Notes: generated from the letters alone by a model not told the origin. DNA of 12,753 bases from an uncultured Collinsella sp. (GCA_902478885.1 CABSMS010000063.1:1-12753), one strand, 5' to 3'. Numbered from the stretch's first letter, positions 1 through 7,458 are shown. Numbers and translations: made by a program.

Positions 1-2183
1 CGGGCTGCGCCCAGGAAGCGCTTGGGCGGATACAGTGCCGCCGAATCGACGCCGCCCGAAAGGATGCGGCCTGAGGCGGGCGCGGCCAAGTTGTAGGCAC
101 GGGCAAGGCGCGTGATGGAATCGAGCACCACCACGACGTCGCCGCCCAGCTCCACGATGCGCTTGGCGCGCTCGATGACGAGCTCTGCCACGCGAGTGTG
201 GTTTTCGGCGGGCATATCGAAGGTCGACGCAACAACCTCGCCCTTGATGGAACGCTGCATATCGGTGACCTCTTCGGGGCGCTCGTCGACGAGCAGGCAG
301 ATGAGGTGCACCTCGGGATTGTTAATCGAGATAGACTGGCAGATCTTCTTGAGGATCGTGGTCTTGCCGGCCTTGGGCGGGGACACGATCAGGCCACGCT
401 GACCCTTGCCGATCGGCGACACGATGTCGATGGCGCGACCGGTAATGGAGTCCTTGCCGTGCTCCATGCGCAGCGGCTCGTTAGGATAGACCGGGGTGAG
501 GTCGCCGAACTTGGGGCGGTTGCGAATCTGCTCGGGATCCAGACCGTTGACGGTCGTGATTTTGGCGAGGCCGGCGCGCTTGTCGCCGCCGCGCGAAGGA
601 CGAAGCGAGCCCTCGATGACGTCGCCCGTGCGCAGACGCGCGGAGCGAATGAGGTAGGCGGGGACGAAGGCGTCGTCGTTGGACTTCATGTAGCCATGGG
701 CGTGGATGATGCCGGAGCTGTCCGGGCGAATCTGCAGAATGCCCTTGATGTCGCGGAAGCCCTCGGCCTTCGCGGCGGTGACGTAGATCTCCTCGACGAG
801 TTCGGCTTTCTTCTTGCCGGTCGTCTCGATCTCGAACTCCTTGGCCTTCTCACGCAGCTCGGCGACCTTCATGGCCGCGAGCTCCTCGCGCGAAAGCGTG
901 GGCTCGGTGGGGGCGGCATTACGCTCCTTATTGCGCTGCTTGCGATCGCGCTGACGGTTGCGGCGGTCGTTGTTACGGTCGTCCTTGCGGTCGCTGCGGT
1001 CGTCATTGCGCTTGTGCTGGCGACGGTTGGGGCGAGCGCCGTCTTCGCCCTCGGCGGGCGCGGCACCCTCGGTTGCGGCGGCGTCAACATTGGCCGCAGC
1101 GGCGTCATTGGCCTCGGCGCCGGAATCGACCTGCGCTTCGACATCAGCCTGCTGCTCGGCGGCCTTGGCCTTAGCGGACTTCTTACGACCGCGCTTGGGC
1201 TTCTCGGACGCAGGCCGTTCGACGTCTTGGGGCTCGGCGGCATCAGTCGATGCATCGGCGGTTGTCTCGGCGGAATCCTCGGACGTACCCTTCTTGGCAG
1301 CCTTAGTCTTAGACGTGCGCTTAGCAGCAGTGCGACGGCTGCGACCGGGACGGACGTCGGCGGGCTCGGCATCGGCGGGAGCGGCCTCGGAAGTCGTAGC
1401 ATCCTGGACGGGTGCATCGGCAGCGGTTGCAGACTCGGCGGTCGCCGCAGCATCCCGAGCAGCTGCGGCTGCGGCTGCAGCCTTCTCTGCCTCGACGAAG
1501 GCCTTGGGCTTGCGACCGCGACGGTGCGGGCGCAAAGCCGGATCGACAACGGGAACTTCGCTGGCCTCGACAGACGCAGCGGGCTCAGCAGGCGATGCGC
1601 CCTCCCCTGCCGCGGAACGGACCGAAGCCTCAGTGAGCTCGGGGGTTACCTGTTCAGCAATCTGCTCGGCCTTAACAGCCGTGCGACGGCGTGTGCGCGT
1701 TGCCGGCCTCTCGGTCGGCAGGTCGGCGGCAGGGGTCTCGGGCACAGACGGAGCTGCGAGCTCGGTCAGAGCCGCGGACTCGCGCTCGGCAGCACGACGG
1801 CGGGCGCGCACCACCTGAGCCTCGCTAATCTGCGCCAACGCACGTGCCTGCGCGACCTCATCGGAAATCGGCGCCGAGGAGTCAGCTGCAACGGTGCGCT
1901 TGGCGCGCGTCGTGCGCGTGGTACGGCGCTTGGGCTTGGTGACCTCCTCGCCGTCAGCGGCAGGCTTGGTCGTGCGGCGCGTACGCTTGGGCTTTGCCAG
2001 AGCAGCCTCCTCACCAGTTGCAGGCACGGCCTTCTCAGCCGCTGCAGGCGTAGGCGTCGAAGCAGCCTTAGGCGTCTCAGGAGTCGAGGCTTGCGCGGGC
2101 GCCGCGACCTGGTCCGACGCAACCGGTGCAGCGGGAGCGGCTTGCGTCGTCGTTATTTCGTTTTCTTGCTGTTGATCAGACAC
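1..2183 (-). CDS. rho: Transcription termination factor Rho, C-terminus cut off by window edge
   Basis: Rho is the hexameric RNA-dependent ATPase/translocase that ends transcription of untranslated RNA. Reading from a GTG at 2183 gives 727 residues before the window edge. The frame ends in GGVDSAALYPPKRFLGAAR, and roughly 110-120 family residues should follow outside. Seen in order: a low-complexity Ala/Lys/Arg/Glu/Thr-rich stretch (about 1-430, with repeated KPKR-type basic patches and an Asn/Arg/Asp-rich end); a Rho N-terminal helical domain starting near MKVAELREKAKEF (438 on); a cold-shock-like RNA-binding domain (GILQIRPDSSGIIHAHGYM); Walker A PPKAGKTT with Lys near 607; and Walker B VVVVLDSITR with Asp near 688. 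The start is GTG because an in-frame stop lies at 2193-2195 and no ATG occurs before residue 438. No strong Shine-Dalgarno is visible. Plus-strand frames here are antisense shadows. The assignment is secure; the exact start is slightly less so. Confidence 0.97.
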   Translation of the reverse strand, partial: MSDQQQENEITTTQAAPAAPVASDQVAAPAQASTPETPKAASTPTPAAAEKAVPATGEEAALAKPKRTRRTTKPAADGEEVTKPKRRTTRTTRAKRTVAADSSAPISDEVAQARALAQISEAQVVRARRRAAERESAALTELAAPSVPETPAADLPTERPATRTRRRTAVKAEQIAEQVTPELTEASVRSAAGEGASPAEPAASVEASEVPVVDPALRPHRRGRKPKAFVEAEKAAAAAAAARDAAATAESATAADAPVQDATTSEAAPADAEPADVRPGRSRRTAAKRTSKTKAAKKGTSEDSAETTADASTDAAEPQDVERPASEKPKRGRKKSAKAKAAEQQADVEAQVDSGAEANDAAAANVDAAATEGAAPAEGEDGARPNRRQHKRNDDRSDRKDDRNNDRRNRQRDRKQRNKERNAAPTEPTLSREELAAMKVAELREKAKEFEIETTGKKKAELVEEIYVTAAKAEGFRDIKGILQIRPDSSGIIHAHGYMKSNDDAFVPAYLIRSARLRTGDVIEGSLRPSRGGDKRAGLAKITTVNGLDPEQIRNRPKFGDLTPVYPNEPLRMEHGKDSITGRAIDIVSPIGKGQRGLIVSPPKAGKTTILKKICQSISINNPEVHLICLLVDERPEEVTDMQRSIKGEVVASTFDMPAENHTRVAELVIERAKRIVELGGDVVVVLDSITRLARAYNLAAPASGRILSGGVDSAALYPPKRFLGAA

Positions 2184-2326
2184 AGTGTTTGCTCAACTTT
2201 CTTTTCAAGCCCTGTGATCACATGCTCCCTGCATAAACCTTCAGGGCGGCTAAACAGTCTAGTTCCGTTCAAGACGACGGACATCATTGATCTGTATCGA
2301 GATGATTGCGTCAATTACGCAGCGTT

Positions 2327-2354
2327 AGTGTAACACAACCGCCGTCACCTGCAA
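2327..2354 (-). promoter_or_regulatory. Candidate rho promoter
   Basis: On the minus strand TTGCAG (2354-2349) and TACACT (2332-2327) are separated by 16 bases. TG precedes the -10 by one base, giving an extended -10. Transcription would start near 2320 and leave a leader of about 135 bases before the GTG of rho. The -35 is weak. No competing start signal of similar quality was noticed nearer the gene, but none was tested. Confidence 0.4.
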
Positions 2355-2364
2355 CTTAGCCATT

Positions 2365-2405
2365 GGGGACGTTCTTAAACGACTAGTCAAAAGGGACATT
2401 CTTTG
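2365..2405. repeat. Paired GGGAC-type words (REP-like fragment)
   Basis: Two similar words lie 28 bases apart on the plus strand: GGGGACGTTCTT (2365-2376) and GGGACATTCTTTG (2393-2405). The first recurs exactly, in reverse complement, at 9021-9032 in the gap beside proB. That suggests a dispersed family of short repeats rather than chance. No open reading frame or clear hairpin accompanies the pair here, so it may be a decayed copy. Confidence 0.4.
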
Positions 2406-2438
2406 GTTTACCACCCACAAATCTAACTGCCTCCGCCA

Positions 2439-2588
2439 AAACTATGCCGGTTTACTACGATGAATCGCTCAACCGCGACCACTCCGAAACCTGTTGAACT
2501 AAAACCGCATGTAGATGCCTTGCACTTTTTAACGAAAAGCCGGCGTGGTTGGAATTTCTCAATTCATCGTAGTAAACCGGCATAGTTT
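2439..2588. repeat. 150-base element with perfect 27-bp terminal inverted repeats
   Basis: The arms at 2439-2465 and 2562-2588 are exact reverse complements over 27 bases and enclose 96 bases with no open reading frame. Inside, CGACCAC (2475-2481) can pair with GTGGTTG (about 2545-2551) with one G-U pair, so the whole unit could fold as one long hairpin. It lies just past the argS terminator and upstream of the rho promoter, where an insertion would do no harm. The form suits a non-autonomous miniature transposable element (MITE) or an extragenic palindromic repeat. A structured RNA cannot be excluded. No flanking target-site duplication was recognised. Confidence 0.65.
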
Positions 2589-2632
2589 CGTATTTCAAGC
2601 AGTTCCAAATTCGTCAATACGGCGGCGTTTGC

Positions 2633-2666
2633 AAAAAAGCCCGACCTCCGTGGGAGATCGGGCTTT
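2633..2666 (-). terminator. Intrinsic terminator of argS
   Basis: On the minus strand AAAGCCCGA and TCGGGCTTT form a 9-bp GC-rich stem around a loop region, followed by a run of six T. It begins about 45 bases after the argS stop codon. This is a textbook Rho-independent terminator. Confidence 0.9.
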
Positions 2667-2711
2667 CAAGGCTCAGTTAAACCAAGTCTGTACGGTCAAA
2701 TGACTCGCAGA

Positions 2712-4565
2712 TTACATCTGCTCGGGCGCAGAAACGCCAACGAGGGTGAGCACCAGGGCGAGCGTCACGCGGACGGCGTCGCAAGCGGCCAGACGGGCAC
2801 GCGAAAGCTCGGGGTCGACGGGACGGCCCTCGCTCGGCAGCACCTGGCAGGCAGCGTAGAAGCTGTGGAAGTCGCCGGCGAGCTCCTCGGCAAAGTGCGT
2901 CAGACGGAACGGGGCGCGGTCGCGAGCGCAGCTGGCAATCAGGTCGGTGAGCTCGTTGAGCTTACGCGAAAGGGCGAGCTCGGTCGGATCGGTCAGCAGC
3001 GAGTAATCGACGTTCTCACCGATGGCCTTGGCGGCGACGGCCTTCATGCCCATCTCGTCAGCCTGCTCGGGCGTAACGTCAGCGGCACGGCGCAGGATGG
3101 AGCACACGCGGGCGTGAGCGTACTGCACGTAGTACACCGGGTTGGAGTTGTCGCGCTTCTTAACGGCCTCGATGTCGAAGTCGACCATCTGGTTAGAGCT
3201 CTTGGAGATGAGCGTGTAGCGAGCGGCGTCGGAGCCAACCTCGTCGACGAGCTCCTGCAGGGTCACCATGGTGCCCTTGCGCTTGGACATACGGACGGGC
3301 TTGCCGTTGCGCAGCAGGTTGACGAGCTGGCCCAGCAGAACCTCAAACTTGCCGGGGTAACCCAGAGCGTCGCAGACGCAGCGGACGCGCTCGATGTAGC
3401 CGTGGTGGTCGGCGCCCCAGATGTCGATGACGTGGTCGACGCGCTGGAACTTATCCCAGTGATAGGCAACGTCGGAGGCGAAGTAGGTGTACTCGCCGTC
3501 GGACTTGATCAGGACGCGGTCCTTGTCATCGCCCAGATCGGTGGAGCGGAACCACAGGGCGCCGTCCTTGGTGTAGAGGTAGCCCATCTTGTCGAGCTTC
3601 TCAAAAGCGCGGTCGACGGCAGAGGTGCCGGCGGTCTCGCCCTCGGTGTCCTTCACGTACAGCGAACGCTCGGAGTACCAACGATCGAAGTCACAATTGA
3701 CGGCGTGGCAGAGGTCGCGCATGTTGTCGACCATCTTCACGTAGCCGCGCTCGCGGAAGCTCTCCATGCGCTCCTGCGGATCGGCGTTGACCCACTTGTC
3801 GCCGTCGGTGCGCCAGAACTCGGCAGCCTCGTCGATGATGTAGTCGCCGCCGTAGGAGTCCTTGCCCAAGGTCTCGGCAAAGTTGTCCTGATACGGATGG
3901 GTCTCAGGGTGTTCGTCGTTCTCGTCGGCAACAAAGGCGTCGCGGTCGGCGATCAGCAGCTTGTGAGCCTCGTCGATATCCACGCCCTGCTTGGCGATGA
4001 TGTCGGCAAGCTGCATATAGCGCGTGCTGATGGAGTTGCCGAAGGTGTTCATCTGAGAGCCGTGGTCGTTGATGTAGAACTCACGCTGGATGTCGTAACC
4101 GGCGTGGTCCATAACACGGCAGAGCGAGTCGCCCAGCGCGGCCCAGCGGCCGTGGCCGATGTGCATGGGGCCGACGGGGTTGGCGGAGACGAACTCGACC
4201 TGGGTCTTCAGGCCACCACCGACGTTGGACTTAGCGAAGTCCATGCCCTTCTCGCGAGCCTCGCCAAAGATGGCATTCTTGACGGCGACGGAGAGGTAGA
4301 AGTTGATGAAGCCGGGGCCTGCGATCTCGACCTTCTCGATCGCGGGGTCCTCGGGCATATGGGCAACGATGGCCTCGGCGATCTTACGCGGGGCGCAGTG
4401 GGCCAGCTTGGCGGACTTCAGGGCCATGGTGGAGGTCCACTCGCCATGAGAAGTGTCAGCCGGTCGCTCGATGGCGCAATCGTCAAGTTCAAATGCGGAA
4501 AGGTCGCCGGCCTCCTGGGCCGCAGCAAGCGCAGCGCGTACCAGCTCTTCAATCTTCTCGGGCAT
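2712..4565 (-). CDS. argS: Arginyl-tRNA synthetase (class I)
   Basis: ArgS joins arginine to tRNA-Arg using ATP in the cytoplasm. The product has 617 residues, a little over the usual 550-600. Seen: an N-terminal additional domain typical of ArgS (about 1-115); the HIGH signature in ANPVGPMHIGHG (HIGH at 135-138); the Rossmann catalytic core; DIWGADHHGYIERV (381-394); the KMSKS equivalent RMSKRKG (425-431); and a C-terminal helical DALR anticodon-binding domain (about 478-617, with the family-typical RARLAACDAVRVTLALVL near the end). The ATG at 4565 is chosen over an upstream in-frame ATG at 4634 because AAGGAGG lies at ideal distance before it and the family N-terminus aligns there. The upstream codons also overlap the predicted promoter. 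It is transcribed alone, with its own promoter and terminator. Confidence 0.98.
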   Translation of the reverse strand: MPEKIEELVRAALAAAQEAGDLSAFELDDCAIERPADTSHGEWTSTMALKSAKLAHCAPRKIAEAIVAHMPEDPAIEKVEIAGPGFINFYLSVAVKNAIFGEAREKGMDFAKSNVGGGLKTQVEFVSANPVGPMHIGHGRWAALGDSLCRVMDHAGYDIQREFYINDHGSQMNTFGNSISTRYMQLADIIAKQGVDIDEAHKLLIADRDAFVADENDEHPETHPYQDNFAETLGKDSYGGDYIIDEAAEFWRTDGDKWVNADPQERMESFRERGYVKMVDNMRDLCHAVNCDFDRWYSERSLYVKDTEGETAGTSAVDRAFEKLDKMGYLYTKDGALWFRSTDLGDDKDRVLIKSDGEYTYFASDVAYHWDKFQRVDHVIDIWGADHHGYIERVRCVCDALGYPGKFEVLLGQLVNLLRNGKPVRMSKRKGTMVTLQELVDEVGSDAARYTLISKSSNQMVDFDIEAVKKRDNSNPVYYVQYAHARVCSILRRAADVTPEQADEMGMKAVAAKAIGENVDYSLLTDPTELALSRKLNELTDLIASCARDRAPFRLTHFAEELAGDFHSFYAACQVLPSEGRPVDPELSRARLAACDAVRVTLALVLTLVGVSAPEQM

Positions 4566-4632
4566 AGGTCCTCCTTGTGTTAAAGCCCCCGAGCTCTTGG
4601 TCACTCGTAGGGCAAAAGCCAGAGTTTGTAGC

Positions 4633-4661
4633 ACTCTATCACAAGCGGTAGCTACTGTCGC
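4633..4661 (-). promoter_or_regulatory. Predicted argS promoter
   Basis: On the minus strand GCGACA (4661-4656) and TAGAGT (4638-4633) lie 17 bases apart, with TG one base before the -10 (extended -10). Transcription would start near 4626, about 60 bases before the ATG of argS. That leader is too short for a T-box or riboswitch. Confidence 0.55.
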
Positions 4662-4681
4662 AGGGTAAAGCTAATAGATAT

Positions 4682-4839
4682 TGCATATGCACAAAATTGA
4701 CTACAGCTTGTATGGAGTCACTCAAAGATGCCAGTCTGCCTGCAAATTATGCACGCGTTGAAAATGCATAAAGGTGTGAATGAGCTGCGTCTGTTATCGA
4801 ATACTCTTACCTATCGGAGTTGTGTGCTTTTCCTGCATA
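4682..4839. promoter_or_regulatory. Cluster of TGCAT/ATGCA words, possible operator
   Basis: The argS-carD gap holds a perfect 10-base palindrome TGCATATGCA (4682-4691), then ATGCAC (4749-4754), TGCATA (4765-4770) and TGCATA (4834-4839). The rho leader also carries CCTGCATAAA (about 2227-2236), matching the last site over 10 bases. Repeated similar words beside promoters suggest binding of a regulator. TGCAT-type half-sites have been described for actinobacterial ArgR, and argS is next door, but the spacing here is irregular, so this is only a hypothesis. Confidence 0.25.
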
Positions 4840-4864
4840 AAGTAAGGGTTTGCGCACGTCAGCG

Positions 4865-4873
4865 TGTTATTCT
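4865..4873 (+). promoter_or_regulatory. Candidate extended -10 promoter of carD-like gene
   Basis: TGTTATTCT fits an extended -10 (TG, one base, TATTCT) ending 34 bases before the ATG. No good -35 sits at 16-18 bases. An alternative pair, TTGCGC (4850-4855) with TAGTCA (4873-4878), has a 17-base spacer. Confidence 0.4.
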
Positions 4874-4907
4874 AGTCATACGTAAATTCGTATAAGTTGG
4901 AGGTAGC

Positions 4908-5393
4908 ATGTTCTCAATCGGTCAACACGTCATTCATCCGGGCCAGGGAGTCTGCACCGTCGTCGGTTTTAGGGACGACACGCCGCAGCCCATGCTGCTG
5001 CTCGAGACCAAGCAGGGACATGCGCAGACGATCCTCATGTACCCCGTGGCGCAGGCCGACCGTTTGCACGCCGCTATCTCGCAGCAAGATGCCGAGCACC
5101 TGCTGAGCCACTACGACGAGCTAGAGTGCGACACCTTTACCGAGCGCAACAGCTCACTTGAGGAGACGCACTTTAAGCAGCAGCTCAAGCTGGGCGCGCC
5201 CGAGACGGTCCGCGTGGCAAAAACCATGATGCACCGCATTCGCCAGGCCGAGGAAGCTGATAAAAAGCCCAGCTCCTACTACATGCGCGTACTCAAGGAA
5301 GCCAAGCGCCGCTCCATCGAGGAGTTCGCTGTGGCCTTGGGCGTCACCGAGGAGGACGCCGAAGCCCGCCTAGCCCAAGCCGCCCTCAACTAA
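4908..5393 (+). CDS. CarD family transcriptional regulator
   Basis: CarD/CdnL proteins bind the RNA polymerase beta subunit through an N-terminal Tudor-like domain and stabilise open promoter complexes. The 161-residue product has the family length (about 160). It opens with FSIGQHVIHPGQGVCTVVGF, matching the family pattern of a hydrophobic start, a P-G-x-G-V turn and a beta strand. A strand ending in ILMYPVAQADRL closes the domain near residue 58. Residues about 60-161 are predicted helical, as in the DNA-binding half. The ATG at 4908 follows GGAGG at good spacing. Oddity: there is no tryptophan anywhere in the protein, whereas mycobacterial and Thermus CarD use a conserved Trp to wedge the upstream edge of the bubble. 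It may therefore be a divergent paralogue. The family call is firm; the promoter target is unknown. Confidence 0.9.
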   Translation: MFSIGQHVIHPGQGVCTVVGFRDDTPQPMLLLETKQGHAQTILMYPVAQADRLHAAISQQDAEHLLSHYDELECDTFTERNSSLEETHFKQQLKLGAPETVRVAKTMMHRIRQAEEADKKPSSYYMRVLKEAKRRSIEEFAVALGVTEEDAEARLAQAALN

Positions 5394-5406
5394 CCCATCC
5401 GCGCCA

Positions 5407-5448
5407 AAAACCACCACAAAGGGGACAGGCACCTTTGTGGTGGTTTTC
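5407..5448. terminator. Repeat-derived hairpin, copy 1, probable bidirectional terminator
   Basis: AAAACCACCACAAAGG (5407-5422) pairs perfectly over 16 bp with 5432-5447 around the 9-base loop GGACAGGCA. It begins 13 bases after the carD-like stop. Four T lie at the end on the plus strand and five on the minus, so it could end transcription both ways. The 42 bases are identical to 6117-6158. The loop side carries the GGGGAC core seen in other gaps here. Confidence 0.75.
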
Positions 5449-5501
5449 TTGTTCTAGTAGTATTCATTCTTATCGATACCCACGAGCACAAGGAGTCTCC
5501 T

Positions 5502-6101
5502 ATGGCAGAGCCGCTTACCGCCGGAATCACCCGCGACCGCGCGTTTGAACTGCTTAACGAGCACAACAAAGACCCGTTCCACATCACCCATGGCGAGACG
5601 GTCGAGGGCACCATGCGCTACTTTGCGCGCGAGTTCGACCCCGAGAACGAGGAGTTTTGGGGCATCGTCGGCCTGCTGCACGACTTGGATTGGGAGGAGC
5701 ATGAGGACGACCCCATGAACCACACCATCTATGCTGCCGAGATTCTTAAGGGCGAAGGTGCGTCTCCCGAGCTCATTCGCGCCATCCAAACGCACACGTC
5801 GGACTTCAACACCTCGCTGCCCAAACCCGAGCTGCAGATGGAAAAAATCCTGTTTGCCTGCGATGAGCTCACCGGCCTGATCGGCGCTGCCGTCATCATG
5901 CGCCCGAGCAAGAGCGTTATGGACTTTACGACCAAGTCGCTCAAGAAGAAGTTCAAGGACAAGCGCTTTGCCGCCGGCTGCTCGCGCGACGTGATTTCGC
6001 AGGGCGCCGAGATGTTGGGCTGGGAGCTTCCCGAGCTCTTCGACCGCACCATCGCGGCCATGCAGTCCTTCGCCCCCGACCGCGATACCTTCCAGTCCTA
6101 A
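5502..6101 (+). CDS. HD-domain metal-dependent hydrolase of unknown substrate
   Basis: HD-domain proteins are metal-dependent phosphohydrolases acting on nucleotides or other phosphorylated compounds. The 199-residue product shows the pattern: His30 in FHITHGETV, the HD pair His60-Asp61 in GLLHDLDWEE, His74, His98 in IQTHTSD, and a late Asp121 in CDELTGLI. The C-terminus (about 145-199) is Lys-rich then helical. No signal peptide or membrane segment is seen, so it is probably cytoplasmic. AAGGAG precedes the ATG at 5502 at good spacing. It sits downstream of the carD-like gene but is separated from it by a strong hairpin, so it probably has its own promoter (a weak TTGTTC / TATCGA pair lies in the short gap). 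The preferred substrate cannot be read from the sequence. Confidence 0.85.
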   Translation: MAEPLTAGITRDRAFELLNEHNKDPFHITHGETVEGTMRYFAREFDPENEEFWGIVGLLHDLDWEEHEDDPMNHTIYAAEILKGEGASPELIRAIQTHTSDFNTSLPKPELQMEKILFACDELTGLIGAAVIMRPSKSVMDFTTKSLKKKFKDKRFAAGCSRDVISQGAEMLGWELPELFDRTIAAMQSFAPDRDTFQS

Positions 6102-6116
6102 CCGCCCACGCCACCT

Positions 6117-6158
6117 AAAACCACCACAAAGGGGACAGGCACCTTTGTGGTGGTTTTC
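6117..6158. terminator. Repeat-derived hairpin, copy 2, shared by convergent HD gene and proA
   Basis: This is an exact 42-base copy of 5407-5448, with the 16-bp stem 6117-6132 / 6142-6157. It lies 15 bases after the HD gene stop and 14 bases after the end of proA, which converges on it. A bidirectional terminator is the natural reading. Confidence 0.78.
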
Positions 6159-6171
6159 GTTTACGAGGGGT

Positions 6172-7458
6172 TTAGGGGCGGACCTGGCCGGTGCCGCGGA
6201 GCTTGTATTTGTAGGTGGTGAGGGCCTCGGCGGCAAAGGGGCCACGGGCGTGGAGCTTTTGGGTCGAGATGCCGATCTCGGCGCCCAGGCCAAACTCGCC
6301 GCCGTCGGTGAAGCGCGTGCTGGCGTTGGCGTACACGGCCGAGGCATCGACCGCATCCAGGAAGCGCTCGCAAGCATCCGTGTCCTCGGCAACGATGGCC
6401 TCGGAGTGCATCGTGCCGTAGCGGTTGATGTGTGCGATGGCCTCGTCCTCGCTTGCCACGACCTTCACGCTCATCTCGAGCGCCAGGTACTCGCGACCCC
6501 AGTCCTCCTCAGTCGCGGCGACGTAGTCATCACCCTCGGCAAGCCCGGCATCGGCGCATGCGGCGCAGGTTGCCTCATCGCCGTGAATGAGCACGCCGTG
6601 GTCATGCAGCACGGCCACGACTGCGGGCAAAAACGCATCGGCCACAGCACGATCGACCAGCAGCGACTCGGCAGCATTGCACACGCCTACGCGCTGGGTC
6701 TTGGCATTAACGATAATGTTGAGTGCCTTATCAAAGTCGGCGGATTCATGCACGTAGATGTGGCAGTTGCCCGTACCCGTCTCGATCACCGGCACGAGCG
6801 ACTCGCGCACGCAGCGCTGGATCAGGCCTGCACCGCCACGTGGAATGAGTACGTCGACGATGCCGCGGAGCTTCATGAGCTCGCCAGTGGTCTCGCGGTC
6901 GGTGGACTCGATCATCGACACGGCCTCGCGCGGGAAACCCTTGGCCTCGAGCGCATCGGCCAGCAGCTCAGAAATCATGGCACACGAGTGATAGGCCAGC
7001 GAGCCGCCGCGCAGAATGCAGGCATTGCCGGTGCGGATGCAGATGCCCGCGGCGTCGGCCGTCACGTTAGGGCGCGCCTCGTAGACCATGGCGACCAGGC
7101 CCAGCGGCACACTCACACGGGTCAGGTCCACGCCGCTTGCAAGCACGCGGTGGTCGAGCACGCGGCCCACGGGATCGGGCAGCTCGGCGAGCTTTTCCAG
7201 GCCGGCGGCCATGCCCTCGACGCGCTCGGGCGTCAGCAGCAGACGATCGAGCAGTCCGGCCGAGGTACCCGCATCGCGCGCGGCGGACATATCGAGCTCG
7301 TTGGCGGCGACGATGGAGTCGACACCGTTACGCAGTGCTGCGGCCATGGCGCGCACGGCCTCCTGGCGCTGCTCATCGCTCGCCGTGGCAAGCGAGGCCG
7401 ACGCTGCCTTGGCGGCAACGGCAAGATCGTGGACATACGTGGCTATATCGACCGACAT
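6172..7458 (-). CDS. proA: Gamma-glutamyl phosphate reductase (glutamate-5-semialdehyde dehydrogenase)
   Basis: ProA reduces gamma-glutamyl phosphate with NADPH to glutamate-5-semialdehyde, step two of proline synthesis. The 428 residues match the family (about 410-430). Seen: VAMVYEARPNVTADAAG (122-138); GNACILRGG (144-152); VIETGTGNCHIYV (224-236); the catalytic cysteine Cys260 in QRVGVCNAAES; and the C-terminal signature around FTDGGEFGLGAEIGIST (383-399) with KLHARGP. The ATG at 7458 is supported by AGGAGAAAGGG upstream and by a normal family N-terminus. The gene shares a 112-base divergent region with the hydrolase on the plus strand. Its usual operon partner proB is not adjacent but 1.7 kb away on the same strand, so each needs its own promoter. 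Confidence 0.98.
   Translation of the reverse strand: MSVDIATYVHDLAVAAKAASASLATASDEQRQEAVRAMAAALRNGVDSIVAANELDMSAARDAGTSAGLLDRLLLTPERVEGMAAGLEKLAELPDPVGRVLDHRVLASGVDLTRVSVPLGLVAMVYEARPNVTADAAGICIRTGNACILRGGSLAYHSCAMISELLADALEAKGFPREAVSMIESTDRETTGELMKLRGIVDVLIPRGGAGLIQRCVRESLVPVIETGTGNCHIYVHESADFDKALNIIVNAKTQRVGVCNAAESLLVDRAVADAFLPAVVAVLHDHGVLIHGDEATCAACADAGLAEGDDYVAATEEDWGREYLALEMSVKVVASEDEAIAHINRYGTMHSEAIVAEDTDACERFLDAVDASAVYANASTRFTDGGEFGLGAEIGISTQKLHARGPFAAEALTTYKYKLRGTGQVRP

Noticed and set aside
198..2333. 711-residue plus-strand open frame across the rho gene
   Set aside because: It is the antisense shadow of rho. The low-complexity Gly/Leu/Arg-rich product has no family motif, while the minus strand gives full Rho motifs.
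2700..4583. 627-residue plus-strand frame over argS
   Set aside because: It is antisense to argS. High GC and codon bias keep the opposite frame open. It has no ribosome site and no recognisable motif.
4566..4632. T-box or riboswitch in the argS leader
   Set aside because: The predicted leader is only about 60 bases with no specifier hairpin, T-box sequence or terminator.
5454..6392. 312-residue minus-strand frame over the HD gene
   Set aside because: It crosses a terminator hairpin and the end of proA. The HD motifs are on the plus strand with a good ribosome site.
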